A stretch of DNA of 64,000 bases from Gramella sp. MT6 (GCF_019357415.1 NZ_CP048410.1:558001-622000), one strand, 5' to 3'; counted from the first letter of the stretch, positions 1-7,656 are shown. Notes: generated from the sequence alone by a model not told the origin. Made by a program: numbers and translations.

Positions 1-563
1 TTAGTATACTCAAGTTCTAAAATTCTTATTGGTGACGCCTGAGTATTTCCAGGATCGCTCACATATTGATTCGATTCGATTTTCGTAACATCAAACGAAA
101 ATTTATTGGTCTCGAGATTTATATGCTTCTTATGGGTATAAGTAGAAGAATTAATATCTAAGGTCAAAATCAGACTGTCGTTCCTTACTTCCCAATTTCC
201 ATTGTCCATTCTATCAGACAAACATGAAAACTGATTTTTTGAAGTTCCCGCTTCAAAAGTCATTTGAGCATTATTACTAATAAACGTACCATCATCATTA
301 AATGTTATACTCATAGTGTTAAAACAATCGGTCTCATCCAAAAGATTCTTACTATAAGTTTCATCGTCATTAAGGTCTACCGCAGTATCAGATACCATCC
401 CTGATAAATCCCAGTTTCCCAGCATATCGTTCCTGGTCACCACTGTAGCGTCGCTAACTTTCAGCTGTGAATTTATTGAAACCTCTTCTTTACTACAACT
501 AATTATTGAAAAGGAAAACATGCAAAAACCAGCTAACGTTTTGATATTCAAAAGTTTAGTCAT
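1..563 (-). CDS. Lipocalin-like lipoprotein, C-terminal end cut by window
   Basis: Open frame read on the minus strand from ATG at 561-563 to the window edge without a stop (187 codons visible, 3' end missing). The N-terminus is a lipoprotein signal peptide ending in a lipobox (SIISC, then KEE), so it is probably membrane-anchored. The mature part has a Trp-containing first strand (GNWDLSG) and a Cys followed by a TFNDDGTF strand, the pattern of small Bacteroidota lipocalin-like lipoproteins. The family call rests on that pattern only and ligand is unknown. A TAGTTTTG promoter core lies at 588-595 on the minus strand. It diverges from the ribosomal block. Confidence 0.72.
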   Translation of the reverse strand, partial: MTKLLNIKTLAGFCMFSFSIISCSKEEVSINSQLKVSDATVVTRNDMLGNWDLSGMVSDTAVDLNDDETYSKNLLDETDCFNTMSITFNDDGTFISNNAQMTFEAGTSKNQFSCLSDRMDNGNWEVRNDSLILTLDINSSTYTHKKHINLETNKFSFDVTKIESNQYVSDPGNTQASPIRILELEYT

Positions 564-815
564 TTTCGGGGGCATTAAAATTCAATACAAAACTAAATCA
601 CAAGTAGGAATTTTATGACTTTTTTAACATTAAAATTACCTTTAATCGAATTTTAACGCTTTTGAACTTTAATGAAAAAGAGTTAATGGAGTTTCACAAT
701 CATATTTCATCTTTATGATGCTAATAATGATATATGATATTGAGGGTAAAAAGTTCTTAAGTAGATTTGACTGAATATCAGACGCTTCAAAGCAAATAAA
801 ATAATCTTTTCGCTA
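564..815. other. AT-rich divergent intergenic region
   Basis: Gap between the lipoprotein gene and the rplM promoter; the full gene-free stretch is 564-918. Apart from the minus-strand TAGTTTTG core (588-595) and the rplM promoter and leader annotated separately, I see only AT-rich sequence with no open frame longer than about 20 codons. Confidence 0.6.
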
Positions 816-846
816 TTTGCTATTAGAATTTATAATTGTACATTTG
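816..846 (+). promoter_or_regulatory. Bacteroidota promoter of rplM-rpsI
   Basis: TTTG at 816-819 and TACATTTG at 839-846 with a 19-nt spacer, matching the Bacteroidota -33 TTTG / -7 TAnnTTTG consensus. The start should lie near 852, giving a leader of about 65 nt before rplM. Confidence 0.7.
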
Positions 847-847
847 C

Positions 848-890
848 ACCCCTGTTTTCCCGATTGAGATTCGGGTAAATGGGATTGGAA
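848..890 (+). promoter_or_regulatory. Hairpin in the rplM leader
   Basis: CCCGA (859-863) pairs with TCGGG (871-875) around a 7-nt loop. A flanking CCC run (849-853) can pair with GGG (881-883) across an internal loop. It sits inside the predicted rplM 5' UTR and may be an L13 autoregulatory leader; that role is inference. Confidence 0.4.
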
Positions 891-918
891 TGTTTAATAA
901 TTAGTAAAATCAATTGGT

Positions 919-1374
919 GTGGACACATTAAGTTACAAAACAGTATCGGCTAACAAAGCCACCAGAACCAAAGAATGGGTTGTGGTAGATGCTGACGGAC
1001 AAAATTTAGGTCGTCTTGCTTCAAAAGTAGCATACCTACTTAGAGGAAAGCACAAGCCTAACTTCACCCCACATGTTGATTGCGGAGACAATGTTATTGT
1101 ATTGAATGCGCAGGGAATCAACTTAACAGGAAAGAAATGGGACGCGAAAGAATACATCCGTCACACAGGCTTCCCGGGTGGACAGAAAAGTCTAACAGCT
1201 GCCGAATTATTCGAAAAAGGTCCTGAGAGACTTGTCGAAAAGGCAATTAAAGGAATGCTTCCTAAGAACAAACTTGGAGCAGACCTATTCAGAAATTTAA
1301 AGGTTTATGTAGGATCTGAACACGATCACGAAGCTCAAAAACCTAAAACTATTAACTTAAACGAGATTAAGTAA
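919..1374 (+). CDS. rplM: 50S ribosomal protein L13
   Basis: 151 residues, full length for uL13, an early-assembling large-subunit protein. The L13 core is visible: [16 protein letters not shown] near residue 20, [18 protein letters not shown] (about 41-58), HTGFPGG (about 82-88) and GMLPKNKLG (about 112-120). The start is GTG at 919; the encoded MDTLSYKT start is the usual flavobacterial one and no better ATG exists. It overlaps rpsI by one base (TAATG), so the two are translationally coupled. A consensus promoter lies about 75 bases upstream. Confidence 0.98.
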   Translation: MDTLSYKTVSANKATRTKEWVVVDADGQNLGRLASKVAYLLRGKHKPNFTPHVDCGDNVIVLNAQGINLTGKKWDAKEYIRHTGFPGGQKSLTAAELFEKGPERLVEKAIKGMLPKNKLGADLFRNLKVYVGSEHDHEAQKPKTINLNEIK

Positions 1375-1760
1375 TGGAGGTAATTCACAAAATTGGCCGT
1401 AGAAAAACAGCTGTGGCCCGTGTATATGTTTCAGAAGGAAAAGGAAACATTACCGTAAACAAGAAAGACCTTAAAGATTACTTCACAACTGGTACACTTT
1501 TATATAAAGTTAACCAGCCATTGATGCTAACCGAAAACGAAGGAAACTTCGACGTTAAAATTAACGTATACGGTGGTGGTATCACTGGACAGGCTGAAGC
1601 GATCCGTCTTGCATTATCCAGAGCTATGATGGCGCTTGACGAAGAAAACCATGGCGTTCTTAAGCCAGAAGGTCTTCTTACTAGAGATCCACGTATGGTA
1701 GAACGTAAGAAATTCGGTCAGAAGAAAGCCCGTAAGAAATTCCAGTTCTCTAAACGTTAA
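1374..1760 (+). CDS. rpsI: 30S ribosomal protein S9
   Basis: 128 residues, full length for uS9. It begins [18 protein letters not shown], the conserved N-terminal strand, and ends in the basic tail KKARKKFQFSKR that reaches the ribosomal P site. The GGGITGQAEAIRLALSRA segment (about 67-84) is the family core. ATG overlaps the rplM stop, giving the standard L13-S9 operon. A CCGGAA/TTCCGG hairpin follows at 1769-1784 but lacks an adjacent T-run. Confidence 0.98.
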   Translation: MEVIHKIGRRKTAVARVYVSEGKGNITVNKKDLKDYFTTGTLLYKVNQPLMLTENEGNFDVKINVYGGGITGQAEAIRLALSRAMMALDEENHGVLKPEGLLTRDPRMVERKKFGQKKARKKFQFSKR

Positions 1761-1842
1761 TATTATTACCGGAATATTTTCCGGGGAGTTCATAAAAAAA
1801 TTAATTTTTTGTTGTTATTCTGTTCATGCCGGGCAGAAGTTA

Positions 1843-1906
1843 GTTTAGCATCTAAACAGTCAGGGCCGTACTTAAAAGTAGCCACCTGAATGTTGCTATC
1901 TCAACA
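1843..1906 (+). promoter_or_regulatory. Three-hairpin leader upstream of rpsB
   Basis: Three consecutive stems can be drawn by eye. GTTTAG/CTAAAC spans 1843-1857. TCAGG/CCTGA spans 1860-1889 with an inner TACT/AGTA stem. TGTTG/CAACA spans 1891-1906. The array ends 20 nt before the rpsB ATG. S2 autoregulation through an rpsB leader is known in Enterobacteria; that this is the flavobacterial counterpart is inference. Confidence 0.5.
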
Positions 1907-1926
1907 GAACGTAAACTATTACAAAA

Positions 1927-2823
1927 ATGGCAAACAAAGTAGAAGTAAAAGAATTACTTGATGCTGGTGTTCATTTTGGACACTTAACCAGACGTTGGAA
2001 TCCAAACATGGCTCCATATATCTATATGGAACGTAACGGGATCCACATCATCAACTTATATAAAAGTGCTGCTAAAATGCAGGAAGCAGGTGATGCTCTT
2101 GCCAAGATCGCAGCAAGCGGAAGAAAGATCCTTTTCGTAGCTACAAAGAAACAAGCGAAAGAGATCGTTGCTGAACAAGCTGAAAAGGCGAATATGCCTT
2201 ATATCACTGAGCGTTGGCCTGGTGGTATGCTTACAAACTTCGTTACTATTCGTAAAGCTGTTAAGAAAATGGCTTCTATCGATAGAATGAAGAAAGACGG
2301 AACTTTCAACTCTCTTTCTAAAAAAGAGCGTCTTCAGGTAGATCGTCTTAGAGCTAAGCTAGAGAAGAACTTAGGTTCTATCGCAGACATGTCTAGACTT
2401 CCAGCTGCGCTTTTCGTTGTAGACACTACACGTGAGCACATCGCGATCAAAGAAGCACAAAAACTAAACATTCCAATTTTTGCGATGGTAGATACAAACT
2501 CCGATCCACGTGAGGTTGATTATCTAATTCCATCTAACGACGATGCTTCTAAATCTATTAGCAAAGTTGTTTCTTACGTTGCAGATTCTATCGTAGAAGG
2601 TCTTTCTGAAAGAAAATCTGAAAAGTCTTCTAAGAAGAAAGAAGAAAAAGCTTCAAAAGAAGAGAAGTCAGATAAAGCTCCAAAAGCAAAAAAGGAGAAA
2701 GCTGAAGTTCCCTCTAAAGATGCCGAAGACAAAAAGGCAATGAAAGAAGCTAAGAAAGATGTGAAGCTTGAATCTAAAAGTGAAACTTTAGATAAAGCTA
2801 AATCGTCTAACGAAGAAGAATAA
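1927..2823 (+). CDS. rpsB: 30S ribosomal protein S2, extended C-terminus
   Basis: 298 residues. The first ~230 are a normal uS2: LLDAGVHFGHLTRRWNP (residues 10-26), RWPGGMLTNF (about 95-104) and PIFAMVDTNSDP (about 182-193). The last ~65 residues are a low-complexity tail almost entirely Lys, Glu, Ser, Ala and Asp, longer than the standard protein and probably disordered. A folded leader precedes the gene and an attenuator-like terminator separates it from tsf. Confidence 0.98.
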   Translation: MANKVEVKELLDAGVHFGHLTRRWNPNMAPYIYMERNGIHIINLYKSAAKMQEAGDALAKIAASGRKILFVATKKQAKEIVAEQAEKANMPYITERWPGGMLTNFVTIRKAVKKMASIDRMKKDGTFNSLSKKERLQVDRLRAKLEKNLGSIADMSRLPAALFVVDTTREHIAIKEAQKLNIPIFAMVDTNSDPREVDYLIPSNDDASKSISKVVSYVADSIVEGLSERKSEKSSKKKEEKASKEEKSDKAPKAKKEKAEVPSKDAEDKKAMKEAKKDVKLESKSETLDKAKSSNEEE

Positions 2824-2843
2824 ATAACGTTTTCATAAAATCT

Positions 2844-2894
2844 AAAAGTCGTTTAGTTTCTTTCTTTACAGTGAGTTTCTAAACGACTTTTTTT
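2844..2894 (+). terminator. Terminator/attenuator between rpsB and tsf
   Basis: AAAAGTCGTTTAG (2844-2856) pairs perfectly over 13 bp with CTAAACGACTTTT (2879-2891), followed by T to 2894. It ends 17 nt before tsf, so it should set the S2:EF-Ts ratio by partial termination. Confidence 0.85.
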
Positions 2895-2911
2895 AAATAA
2901 AAGACAATATT

Positions 2912-3736
2912 ATGGCTAAGATAACCGCCGCTGAAGTAAATAAATTAAGAAAAGCTACTGGTGCAGGAATGATGGACTGTAAGAAAGCATTAGTAGAAGC
3001 TGATGGTGACTTTGATGCTGCAATTGAATTGCTACGTAAAAAAGGTCAGAAAGTTGCTGCTAAGAGAGCCGACAGAGATTCTTCTGAAGGTGCTGCTATC
3101 GCTCAAGTAAATGGAGACAACACTAAAGGTGTGATCATCTCTCTAAACTGTGAGACAGACTTCGTAGCAAAGAATGATGACTTCATCAAATTAGCTAACG
3201 ATTTCGCTGATATGGCTCTTAACTACTCAACTAAAGAAGAGTTATTGAAAGCTGACTACAACGGAATTACTGTTGAAGATAAACTTACTGAGCAAACAGG
3301 AGTTATTGGTGAGAAGATCGAGATAGGTGCATTCAAAACTTTGGAAGCTCCATTCGTAGGATCTTATATCCATGCTGGCAACAAGATCGCTGTTCTTACA
3401 GGTCTTTCTAAGAACGTAGACGGAGCTGAGGAAGCTGCGAAAAACGTTTCTATGCAAGCTGCTGCTATGAACCCTGTAGCACTTGATGAATCTGGAGTTG
3501 ATCAGGCTACTATCGATAAAGAGATCGAGATCGCTAAGGATACTTTAAGAGAAGAAGGTAAGCCAGAAAACATGTTAGACAAGATCGCTCAGGGTAAACT
3601 TCAGCGTTTCTTCAAAGACAACACTTTGGTACACCAGGCGTATATCAAAGACAACAAGCAAAGCGTTGCAGATTACGTTAAATCTGTAAACGGAGACCTT
3701 GAAGTAGTAGGATTTGAAAGAGTAGCTTTAGGATAA
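2912..3736 (+). CDS. tsf: Translation elongation factor Ts
   Basis: 274 residues. EF-Ts is the guanine nucleotide exchange factor for EF-Tu in the cytoplasm. The N-terminal UBA-like domain carries VNKLRKATGAGMMDCKKAL (residues 9-27), the family signature. The core has the second signature, NCETDFVAKNDDF (about 78-90), which contains the TDFV contact with EF-Tu. Order rpsB-tsf is conserved across bacteria. A strong terminator follows. Confidence 0.98.
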   Translation: MAKITAAEVNKLRKATGAGMMDCKKALVEADGDFDAAIELLRKKGQKVAAKRADRDSSEGAAIAQVNGDNTKGVIISLNCETDFVAKNDDFIKLANDFADMALNYSTKEELLKADYNGITVEDKLTEQTGVIGEKIEIGAFKTLEAPFVGSYIHAGNKIAVLTGLSKNVDGAEEAAKNVSMQAAAMNPVALDESGVDQATIDKEIEIAKDTLREEGKPENMLDKIAQGKLQRFFKDNTLVHQAYIKDNKQSVADYVKSVNGDLEVVGFERVALG

Positions 3737-3756
3737 GCTCATATCATATAAATTCT

Positions 3757-3792
3757 AAAAAGAGGTTTTATTCATTTAAAACCTCTTTTTTT
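3757..3792 (+). terminator. Intrinsic terminator after tsf
   Basis: AAAAAGAGGTTTTA (3757-3770) pairs with TAAAACCTCTTTTT (3777-3790) around a 6-nt loop and runs into T. It closes the ribosomal block. Confidence 0.9.
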
Positions 3793-3805
3793 GTTTCTTT
3801 TTGTG

Positions 3806-3860
3806 GTCATCCTGAATTTGTTTCAGGATCATAGAGAAGCTGAAATAAGTTCATCTTGAC
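3806..3860. repeat. Palindromic intergenic repeat, copy 1 (degenerate)
   Basis: GTCATCCTGAA... starts the element and ...TTCATCTTGAC ends it. The left half forms an ATCCTGAA/TTTCAGGAT hairpin (3809-3829); the right half resembles its reverse complement but has diverged. Same architecture as the better copy at 63139-63194. It lies between the tsf terminator and trmN6. Confidence 0.65.
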
Positions 3861-3877
3861 GAAATCGAATAATCAAA

Positions 3878-4600
3878 ATGTCTCAAAAACCCTTCAAATT
3901 CAAACAATTCAGTATAGATCAGGATCGCTGTGCGATGAAAATCGGCACAGACGGTGTTCTTCTTGGAGCCTGGTCTTCCCTGGAACATCAACCAAACAGT
4001 ATCCTGGATATTGGCACAGGAACAGGGCTCATTGCATTAATGCTGGCTCAGAGATCTGATGCCGAACTAATCGATGCGCTAGAAATTGAAGAAAATGCCT
4101 ATGAGCAGGCTGTGGAGAATTTCGAAAAAAGCGACTGGGGTGACCGACTTTTCTGCTACCATGCAGGTTTCGATGAATTTGTTGAGGAGATGCAAGATGA
4201 AGAGGAATACAACCTTATCATCTCCAATCCTCCTTTTTACTCTGAAGACTACAAGACCGGAAATGAAAACAGAGATCAGGCGCGTTTCGCTGACGCCCTT
4301 CCCCTTAGTGAATTGATAGAAGGAGCTTCTCTCCTACTTTCTAGAAAAGGCCATTTTGATCTTGTTATTCCTTTTACAGAAGAACAGAATGCAATTGAAA
4401 TTGCAAAAGATCACAAGCTTTTTCCTGTAAAGATAACCCGGGTTAAAGGAACCCAGGAATCTCCAATTAAAAGAAGCCTTATAAGCTTTTGTTTTGAGAA
4501 GGCAAAACCAGAAATCGATGAACTAATTTTAGAAATTTCAAGGCATAACTATACCGAGGAATTCAAAGATTTAGTCAAAGATTTTTATCTGAAGTTGTAA
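3878..4600 (+). CDS. trmN6: tRNA1(Val) adenine(37)-N6-methyltransferase
   Basis: 240 residues; SAM-dependent Rossmann methyltransferase of the TrmN6 (YfiC) family, which makes m6A37 in tRNA-Val. The N-terminus reads FKQFSIDQDRCAMKIGTDGVLLGAW, the family signature. SAM motif I is LDIGTGTGLIAL (about 54-65) and the amino-methyltransferase catalytic motif IV is NPPF (about 116-119, then YSEDY). ATG at 3878 is the only start that includes the conserved N-terminus. It is monocistronic, bounded by repeat sequences on both sides. Confidence 0.9.
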   Translation: MSQKPFKFKQFSIDQDRCAMKIGTDGVLLGAWSSLEHQPNSILDIGTGTGLIALMLAQRSDAELIDALEIEENAYEQAVENFEKSDWGDRLFCYHAGFDEFVEEMQDEEEYNLIISNPPFYSEDYKTGNENRDQARFADALPLSELIEGASLLLSRKGHFDLVIPFTEEQNAIEIAKDHKLFPVKITRVKGTQESPIKRSLISFCFEKAKPEIDELILEISRHNYTEEFKDLVKDFYLKL

Positions 4601-4633
4601 ATCGAGTTACTATTTTATCTTTTTTAATTAATT

Positions 4634-4830
4634 GGCCTACCGAAATTCTGTCGAAAAATTTGAAGTGAAGTCCGCGTAAAATTTTGGACTGTTTGAGCAA
4701 AAGGGATTTTATTCTAAGTGAGAGTTCTCTCCTGCGAGTTCCCAAAATTTAAGGGACAAACGAAAAATTTAGAGAGAATTTCGTAAGCCTAGATTTTTTT
4801 GTTTCTTTTTTCATCAATGGAAAAAAGAAA
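4634..4830. repeat. Nested inverted-repeat element
   Basis: Two arms, 4634-4687 and 4741-4789, pair in order. CGAAATTCT (4641-4649) pairs with AGAATTTCG (4775-4783), AAATTT (4656-4661) with AAATTT (4765-4770), GTCC (4670-4673) with GGAC (4754-4757), and AAATTTTGG (4679-4687) with CCAAAATTT (4742-4750). A separate perfect 11-bp hairpin, TTTCTTTTTTC/GAAAAAAGAAA, follows at 4802-4830. It fills most of the 316-base gap before the acyl-CoA dehydrogenase. No open frame is visible. Confidence 0.65.
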
Positions 4831-4867
4831 AGGAGATATAATCGATACTCAAACTCCAAATAAAAGA

Positions 4868-4898
4868 TTGCTTCTCATAAAAGACTTGGTTACATTTG
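4868..4898 (+). promoter_or_regulatory. Promoter of the acyl-CoA dehydrogenase gene
   Basis: TTG at 4868-4870 and TACATTTG at 4891-4898 with a 20-nt spacer. Transcription should begin near 4905, which decides the start codon: the TTG at 4896 lies inside the promoter, so ATG 4917 is used. Confidence 0.65.
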
Positions 4899-4916
4899 TT
4901 GGAAACACTACACAAA

Positions 4917-6092
4917 ATGAAACCAGATCTTTTTCAGGCTCCTGATTATTACAATCTTGACGACCTCCTTAGCGACGAACATAAAATGGTGCGCGACGCC
5001 ACACGCGAGTTTGTAAAGCGTGAAGTTTCCCCAATTATAGAGGATGCAGCTCAAAAAGCTGAATTCCCAAAACAACTAATTAACGGACTTGCCGAAATTG
5101 GTGCCTTTGGACCTTATATCCCAGAGGAGTATGGTGGAGCAGGCCTGGACCAGATCTCTTACGGTTTGATCATGCAGGAAATAGAACGCGGGGATAGCGG
5201 AATTCGATCAACCGCATCGGTTCAGTCTTCTCTGGTGATGTATCCCATCTTTAAATACGGTACCGAGGAGCAGAAAAAGAAATTCCTTCCAAAACTGGCT
5301 TCCGGAGAAATGATAGGTTGTTTTGGATTGACCGAACCAGATCACGGTTCGAATCCAGGAGGAATGACTACAAATTTTAAAGATAAGGGAGACCATTATC
5401 TGCTGAATGGCGCGAAAATGTGGATCTCCAACTCTCCTTTTGCTGATATTGCCATTGTATGGGGAAAGAACGAAGAAGGAAGAATTCACGGTTTGATCGT
5501 AGAAAGGGGAATGGAAGGCTTCTCAACTCCAGAAACTCATAATAAATGGTCACTTCGTGCCAGTGCCACCGGTGAACTCATTTTTGACAATGTGAAGGTT
5601 CCGAAAGAGAATTTAATGCCCGGAAAATCTGGTTTAGGGGCTCCACTAGGATGCCTGGATTCTGCACGCTATGGGATTGCATGGGGAGCAATTGGAGCCG
5701 CTATGGATTGTTATGACACTGCTTTGAGATATGCCAAAGAGAGAGAGCAATTCGGAGTGCCTATAGCTGCAAAACAACTTCAGCAGAAAAAACTGGCCGA
5801 GATGATCACCGAGATCACCAAAGCACAGTTGATGGCATGGAGACTTGGAACTTTGAGAAATGAAGGAAAAGCAACTTCTGCCCAGATCTCTATGGCGAAA
5901 AGGAATAATGTAGAGATGGCTATCAAGATCGCCAGGGAAGCAAGACAAATTCTTGGCGGAATGGGAATTACCGGTGAATACAGCATCATGAGACATATGA
6001 TGAACCTTGAAAGCGTGATCACTTATGAAGGAACGCATGATATTCACCTATTGATCACAGGTTTAGACATTACAGGACACGCGGCATTTTAA
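4917..6092 (+). CDS. Acyl-CoA dehydrogenase, glutaryl-CoA dehydrogenase-like
   Basis: 391 residues from ATG 4917. A TTG at 4896 would add seven residues but lies within the promoter. Flavoenzyme that oxidises acyl-CoA at the alpha-beta bond. It has CFGLTEPDHGSNPGG, the FAD-binding signature, near 139, REQFGVPIAAKQLQQ near 277 and RQILGGMGITGEY near 340. The C-terminal YEGTHDIHLL carries the catalytic Glu in the glutaryl/isovaleryl type position. The overall sequence looks most like glutaryl-CoA dehydrogenases (lysine/tryptophan degradation); substrate is inferred. The SRPBCC gene follows after 5 bases. Confidence 0.88.
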   Translation: MKPDLFQAPDYYNLDDLLSDEHKMVRDATREFVKREVSPIIEDAAQKAEFPKQLINGLAEIGAFGPYIPEEYGGAGLDQISYGLIMQEIERGDSGIRSTASVQSSLVMYPIFKYGTEEQKKKFLPKLASGEMIGCFGLTEPDHGSNPGGMTTNFKDKGDHYLLNGAKMWISNSPFADIAIVWGKNEEGRIHGLIVERGMEGFSTPETHNKWSLRASATGELIFDNVKVPKENLMPGKSGLGAPLGCLDSARYGIAWGAIGAAMDCYDTALRYAKEREQFGVPIAAKQLQQKKLAEMITEITKAQLMAWRLGTLRNEGKATSAQISMAKRNNVEMAIKIAREARQILGGMGITGEYSIMRHMMNLESVITYEGTHDIHLLITGLDITGHAAF

Positions 6093-6097
6093 ACCAA

Positions 6098-6541
6098 ATG
6101 AAAAAAATTTATTATCAAATAGAGATCGACTGCCCCAAAGGACAGGTATTTCCAATTATGCTGGATAAAGAGCATTATCGAAAGTGGACGGCGGAATTCA
6201 ACCCTAGCTCGCACTATGAAGGTACATGGGAAGAAGGAAGCCAAATCTTATTTCTTGGGGAAACTGAAACCGGAGAAAAAGCAGGTATGCAAAGCGTGAT
6301 AGAAAAGCATGTACCCAACGAGTTTATAAGTATCAGGCACCTGGGAATGCTGGATAAGGGAAAGGAAACAGCCTTTGAGGATGATCTTTACGAGAATTAC
6401 TATTTGGAAGAAAAAAATGGCTCCACTTCACTAAAAGTTGAAATGGATACAGAGGATGACTGGGTCGAATATTTCAAGGAAACCTGGCCTAAGGCGCTTC
6501 AGAAGTTAAAGGAAGTCTGCGAAGAAAATTGCAGCAATTAA
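6098..6541 (+). CDS. SRPBCC (AHSA1-like) domain protein
   Basis: 147 residues, one START/Bet v1-like helix-grip domain. It begins with a beta strand (MKKIYYQIEID), then the typical PKGQVFPIMLDKEHYRKWTA helix region, and ends in a long C-terminal helix (WPKALQKLKEVCEEN). Such proteins bind hydrophobic ligands or assist other proteins; no catalytic residues can be named. It follows the acyl-CoA dehydrogenase by 5 bases, so they are probably co-transcribed. Its stop overlaps the convergent small gene by 4 bases. Confidence 0.75.
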   Translation: MKKIYYQIEIDCPKGQVFPIMLDKEHYRKWTAEFNPSSHYEGTWEEGSQILFLGETETGEKAGMQSVIEKHVPNEFISIRHLGMLDKGKETAFEDDLYENYYLEEKNGSTSLKVEMDTEDDWVEYFKETWPKALQKLKEVCEENCSN

Positions 6542-6717
6542 AGCAGATCAAAACAGGGGCAACGTTTACATCGCTTGCCCTTTTTATATTTTTCACAGCA
6601 TTCTTTTTTTAATGGTTTGGGCTTTTTAGCAGAAACACCATCCACCCTCAAATAATCCTTAGATTTATTTGAATAGAACACTATCACATTTATTGATTTG
6701 TCAATTTCAATAGCCAT
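6538..6717 (-). CDS. 59-residue Cys-rich basic small protein
   Basis: Short gene read by hand: ATG at 6715-6717, TAA at 6538-6540. The product begins MAIEIDKSINVIVF and ends in a basic cluster with five Cys: KKECCEKYKKGKRCKRC, then PCF. The pattern CC-x8-C-x2-C-x-C suggests a small zinc- or metal-binding knuckle. I recall similar Cys/Lys-rich tails in short Flavobacteriia hypothetical proteins, but no function is known to me. Convergent with the SRPBCC gene (4-base overlap) and divergent from the DUF3050 gene. Confidence 0.65.
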   Translation of the reverse strand: MAIEIDKSINVIVFYSNKSKDYLRVDGVSAKKPKPLKKECCEKYKKGKRCKRCPCFDLL

Positions 6718-6804
6718 ATTTTTAATTTAACTCAAAAGGCTGATTTTCTGCGTTAAACAAGCTATAAAAACCCAATAAGATTTTCTAAATAATACTTCAG
6801 CTTT

Positions 6805-6812
6805 TACCTTTG
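6805..6812 (+). promoter_or_regulatory. -7 element TACCTTTG for the DUF3050 gene
   Basis: TACCTTTG ends 19 nt before ATG 6832. No clear TTG sits at -33. Confidence 0.45.
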
Positions 6813-6831
6813 CCAAAAATTTAAAGGAAAT

Positions 6832-7617
6832 ATGATCAAAGAGATAAACGCAAGTTTAGAACCTCTAACCAACCAGTTAATAAATCATCCACTATACAAA
6901 AAGATCAACACCCCGGAACAACTTCAAATCTTCATGGAGCACCATGTCTATGCGGTCTGGGATTTTATGTCTTTGCTAACTTCGCTTCAGGAGATCCTCA
7001 CCAAAACTACGAATCCTTGGCTTCCGGTAGGCGATCCGGAAATTAGATACCTCATCAATGAGATCGTTCTTGCAGAAGAGACCGATATCAATATGAAGGG
7101 GAAAAGACAGAGTCATTTTGAAATGTACCTGGATGCAATGGATGCCGCCGGAGCGAGCAGAAAGAAGGTTGAAGATCTTTTGATGCAGGTAACCCATGGT
7201 ACCGATATATTTTTAATTATTGCGACCAGTAAACTACCAATAAGCATAAAGCAGTTCTTAAAACATACTTTTGAGGTCGTATACAGCAGGGAACCTCATA
7301 AGATCGCATCTGCCTTTACCTTTGGGCGAGAAGGACTCATTCCAGATATGTTCTCCTCCATTATAGAGAAAGTGCAGAAGAACTTCCCTGAGGACGATCT
7401 GAGCCTTTTCAAATACTATTTTGACAGGCATATCGAGCTTGACGGTGATGAACATGGACCTATGGCATTTAAGATGGTTGAGGACCTATGCGGAAATGAT
7501 GAAAAAAAATGGCAGGAAGTAAAAGAAACCGCTGAAAAATCCTTAAAAAGCAGGCTGGAACTCTGGGATGGTATCGAAGCTGAAATTGAAGCTAAGACAA
7601 AATTAGAATTTGCCTAG
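6832..7617 (+). CDS. DUF3050 protein, haem-oxygenase-like fold
   Basis: 261 residues. Helical protein matching DUF3050: HHVYAVWDFMSLLTSLQ (about 37-53), EETDINMKG then SHFEMYLDAMDAAG (about 83-107), FTFGREGLIPDMF (about 162-174) and DRHIELDGDEHG (about 199-210). The regularly spaced Glu/His/Asp residues resemble the metal ligands of haem-oxygenase-like diiron enzymes (UndA, BesC, SznF type). That comparison is inference and the substrate is unknown. Monocistronic, with its own -7 element and a bidirectional terminator downstream. Confidence 0.8.
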   Translation: MIKEINASLEPLTNQLINHPLYKKINTPEQLQIFMEHHVYAVWDFMSLLTSLQEILTKTTNPWLPVGDPEIRYLINEIVLAEETDINMKGKRQSHFEMYLDAMDAAGASRKKVEDLLMQVTHGTDIFLIIATSKLPISIKQFLKHTFEVVYSREPHKIASAFTFGREGLIPDMFSSIIEKVQKNFPEDDLSLFKYYFDRHIELDGDEHGPMAFKMVEDLCGNDEKKWQEVKETAEKSLKSRLELWDGIEAEIEAKTKLEFA

Positions 7618-7656
7618 ACATTCGTCGTAGAATCGGTTTTCTAACAAAGTTTAAAA

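Noticed and set aside
1769..1784. CCGGAA/TTCCGG hairpin as a terminator of rpsI
   Set aside because: No T-run follows directly; it may belong to the rpsB leader region instead.
3856..4316. Short plus-strand frames overlapping trmN6
   Set aside because: Out of frame with the well-supported methyltransferase and without domain content.
5646..6047. 133-codon minus-strand frame opposite the acyl-CoA dehydrogenase
   Set aside because: Antisense shadow with His/Ser/Cys-rich low-quality sequence and no recognisable motif.
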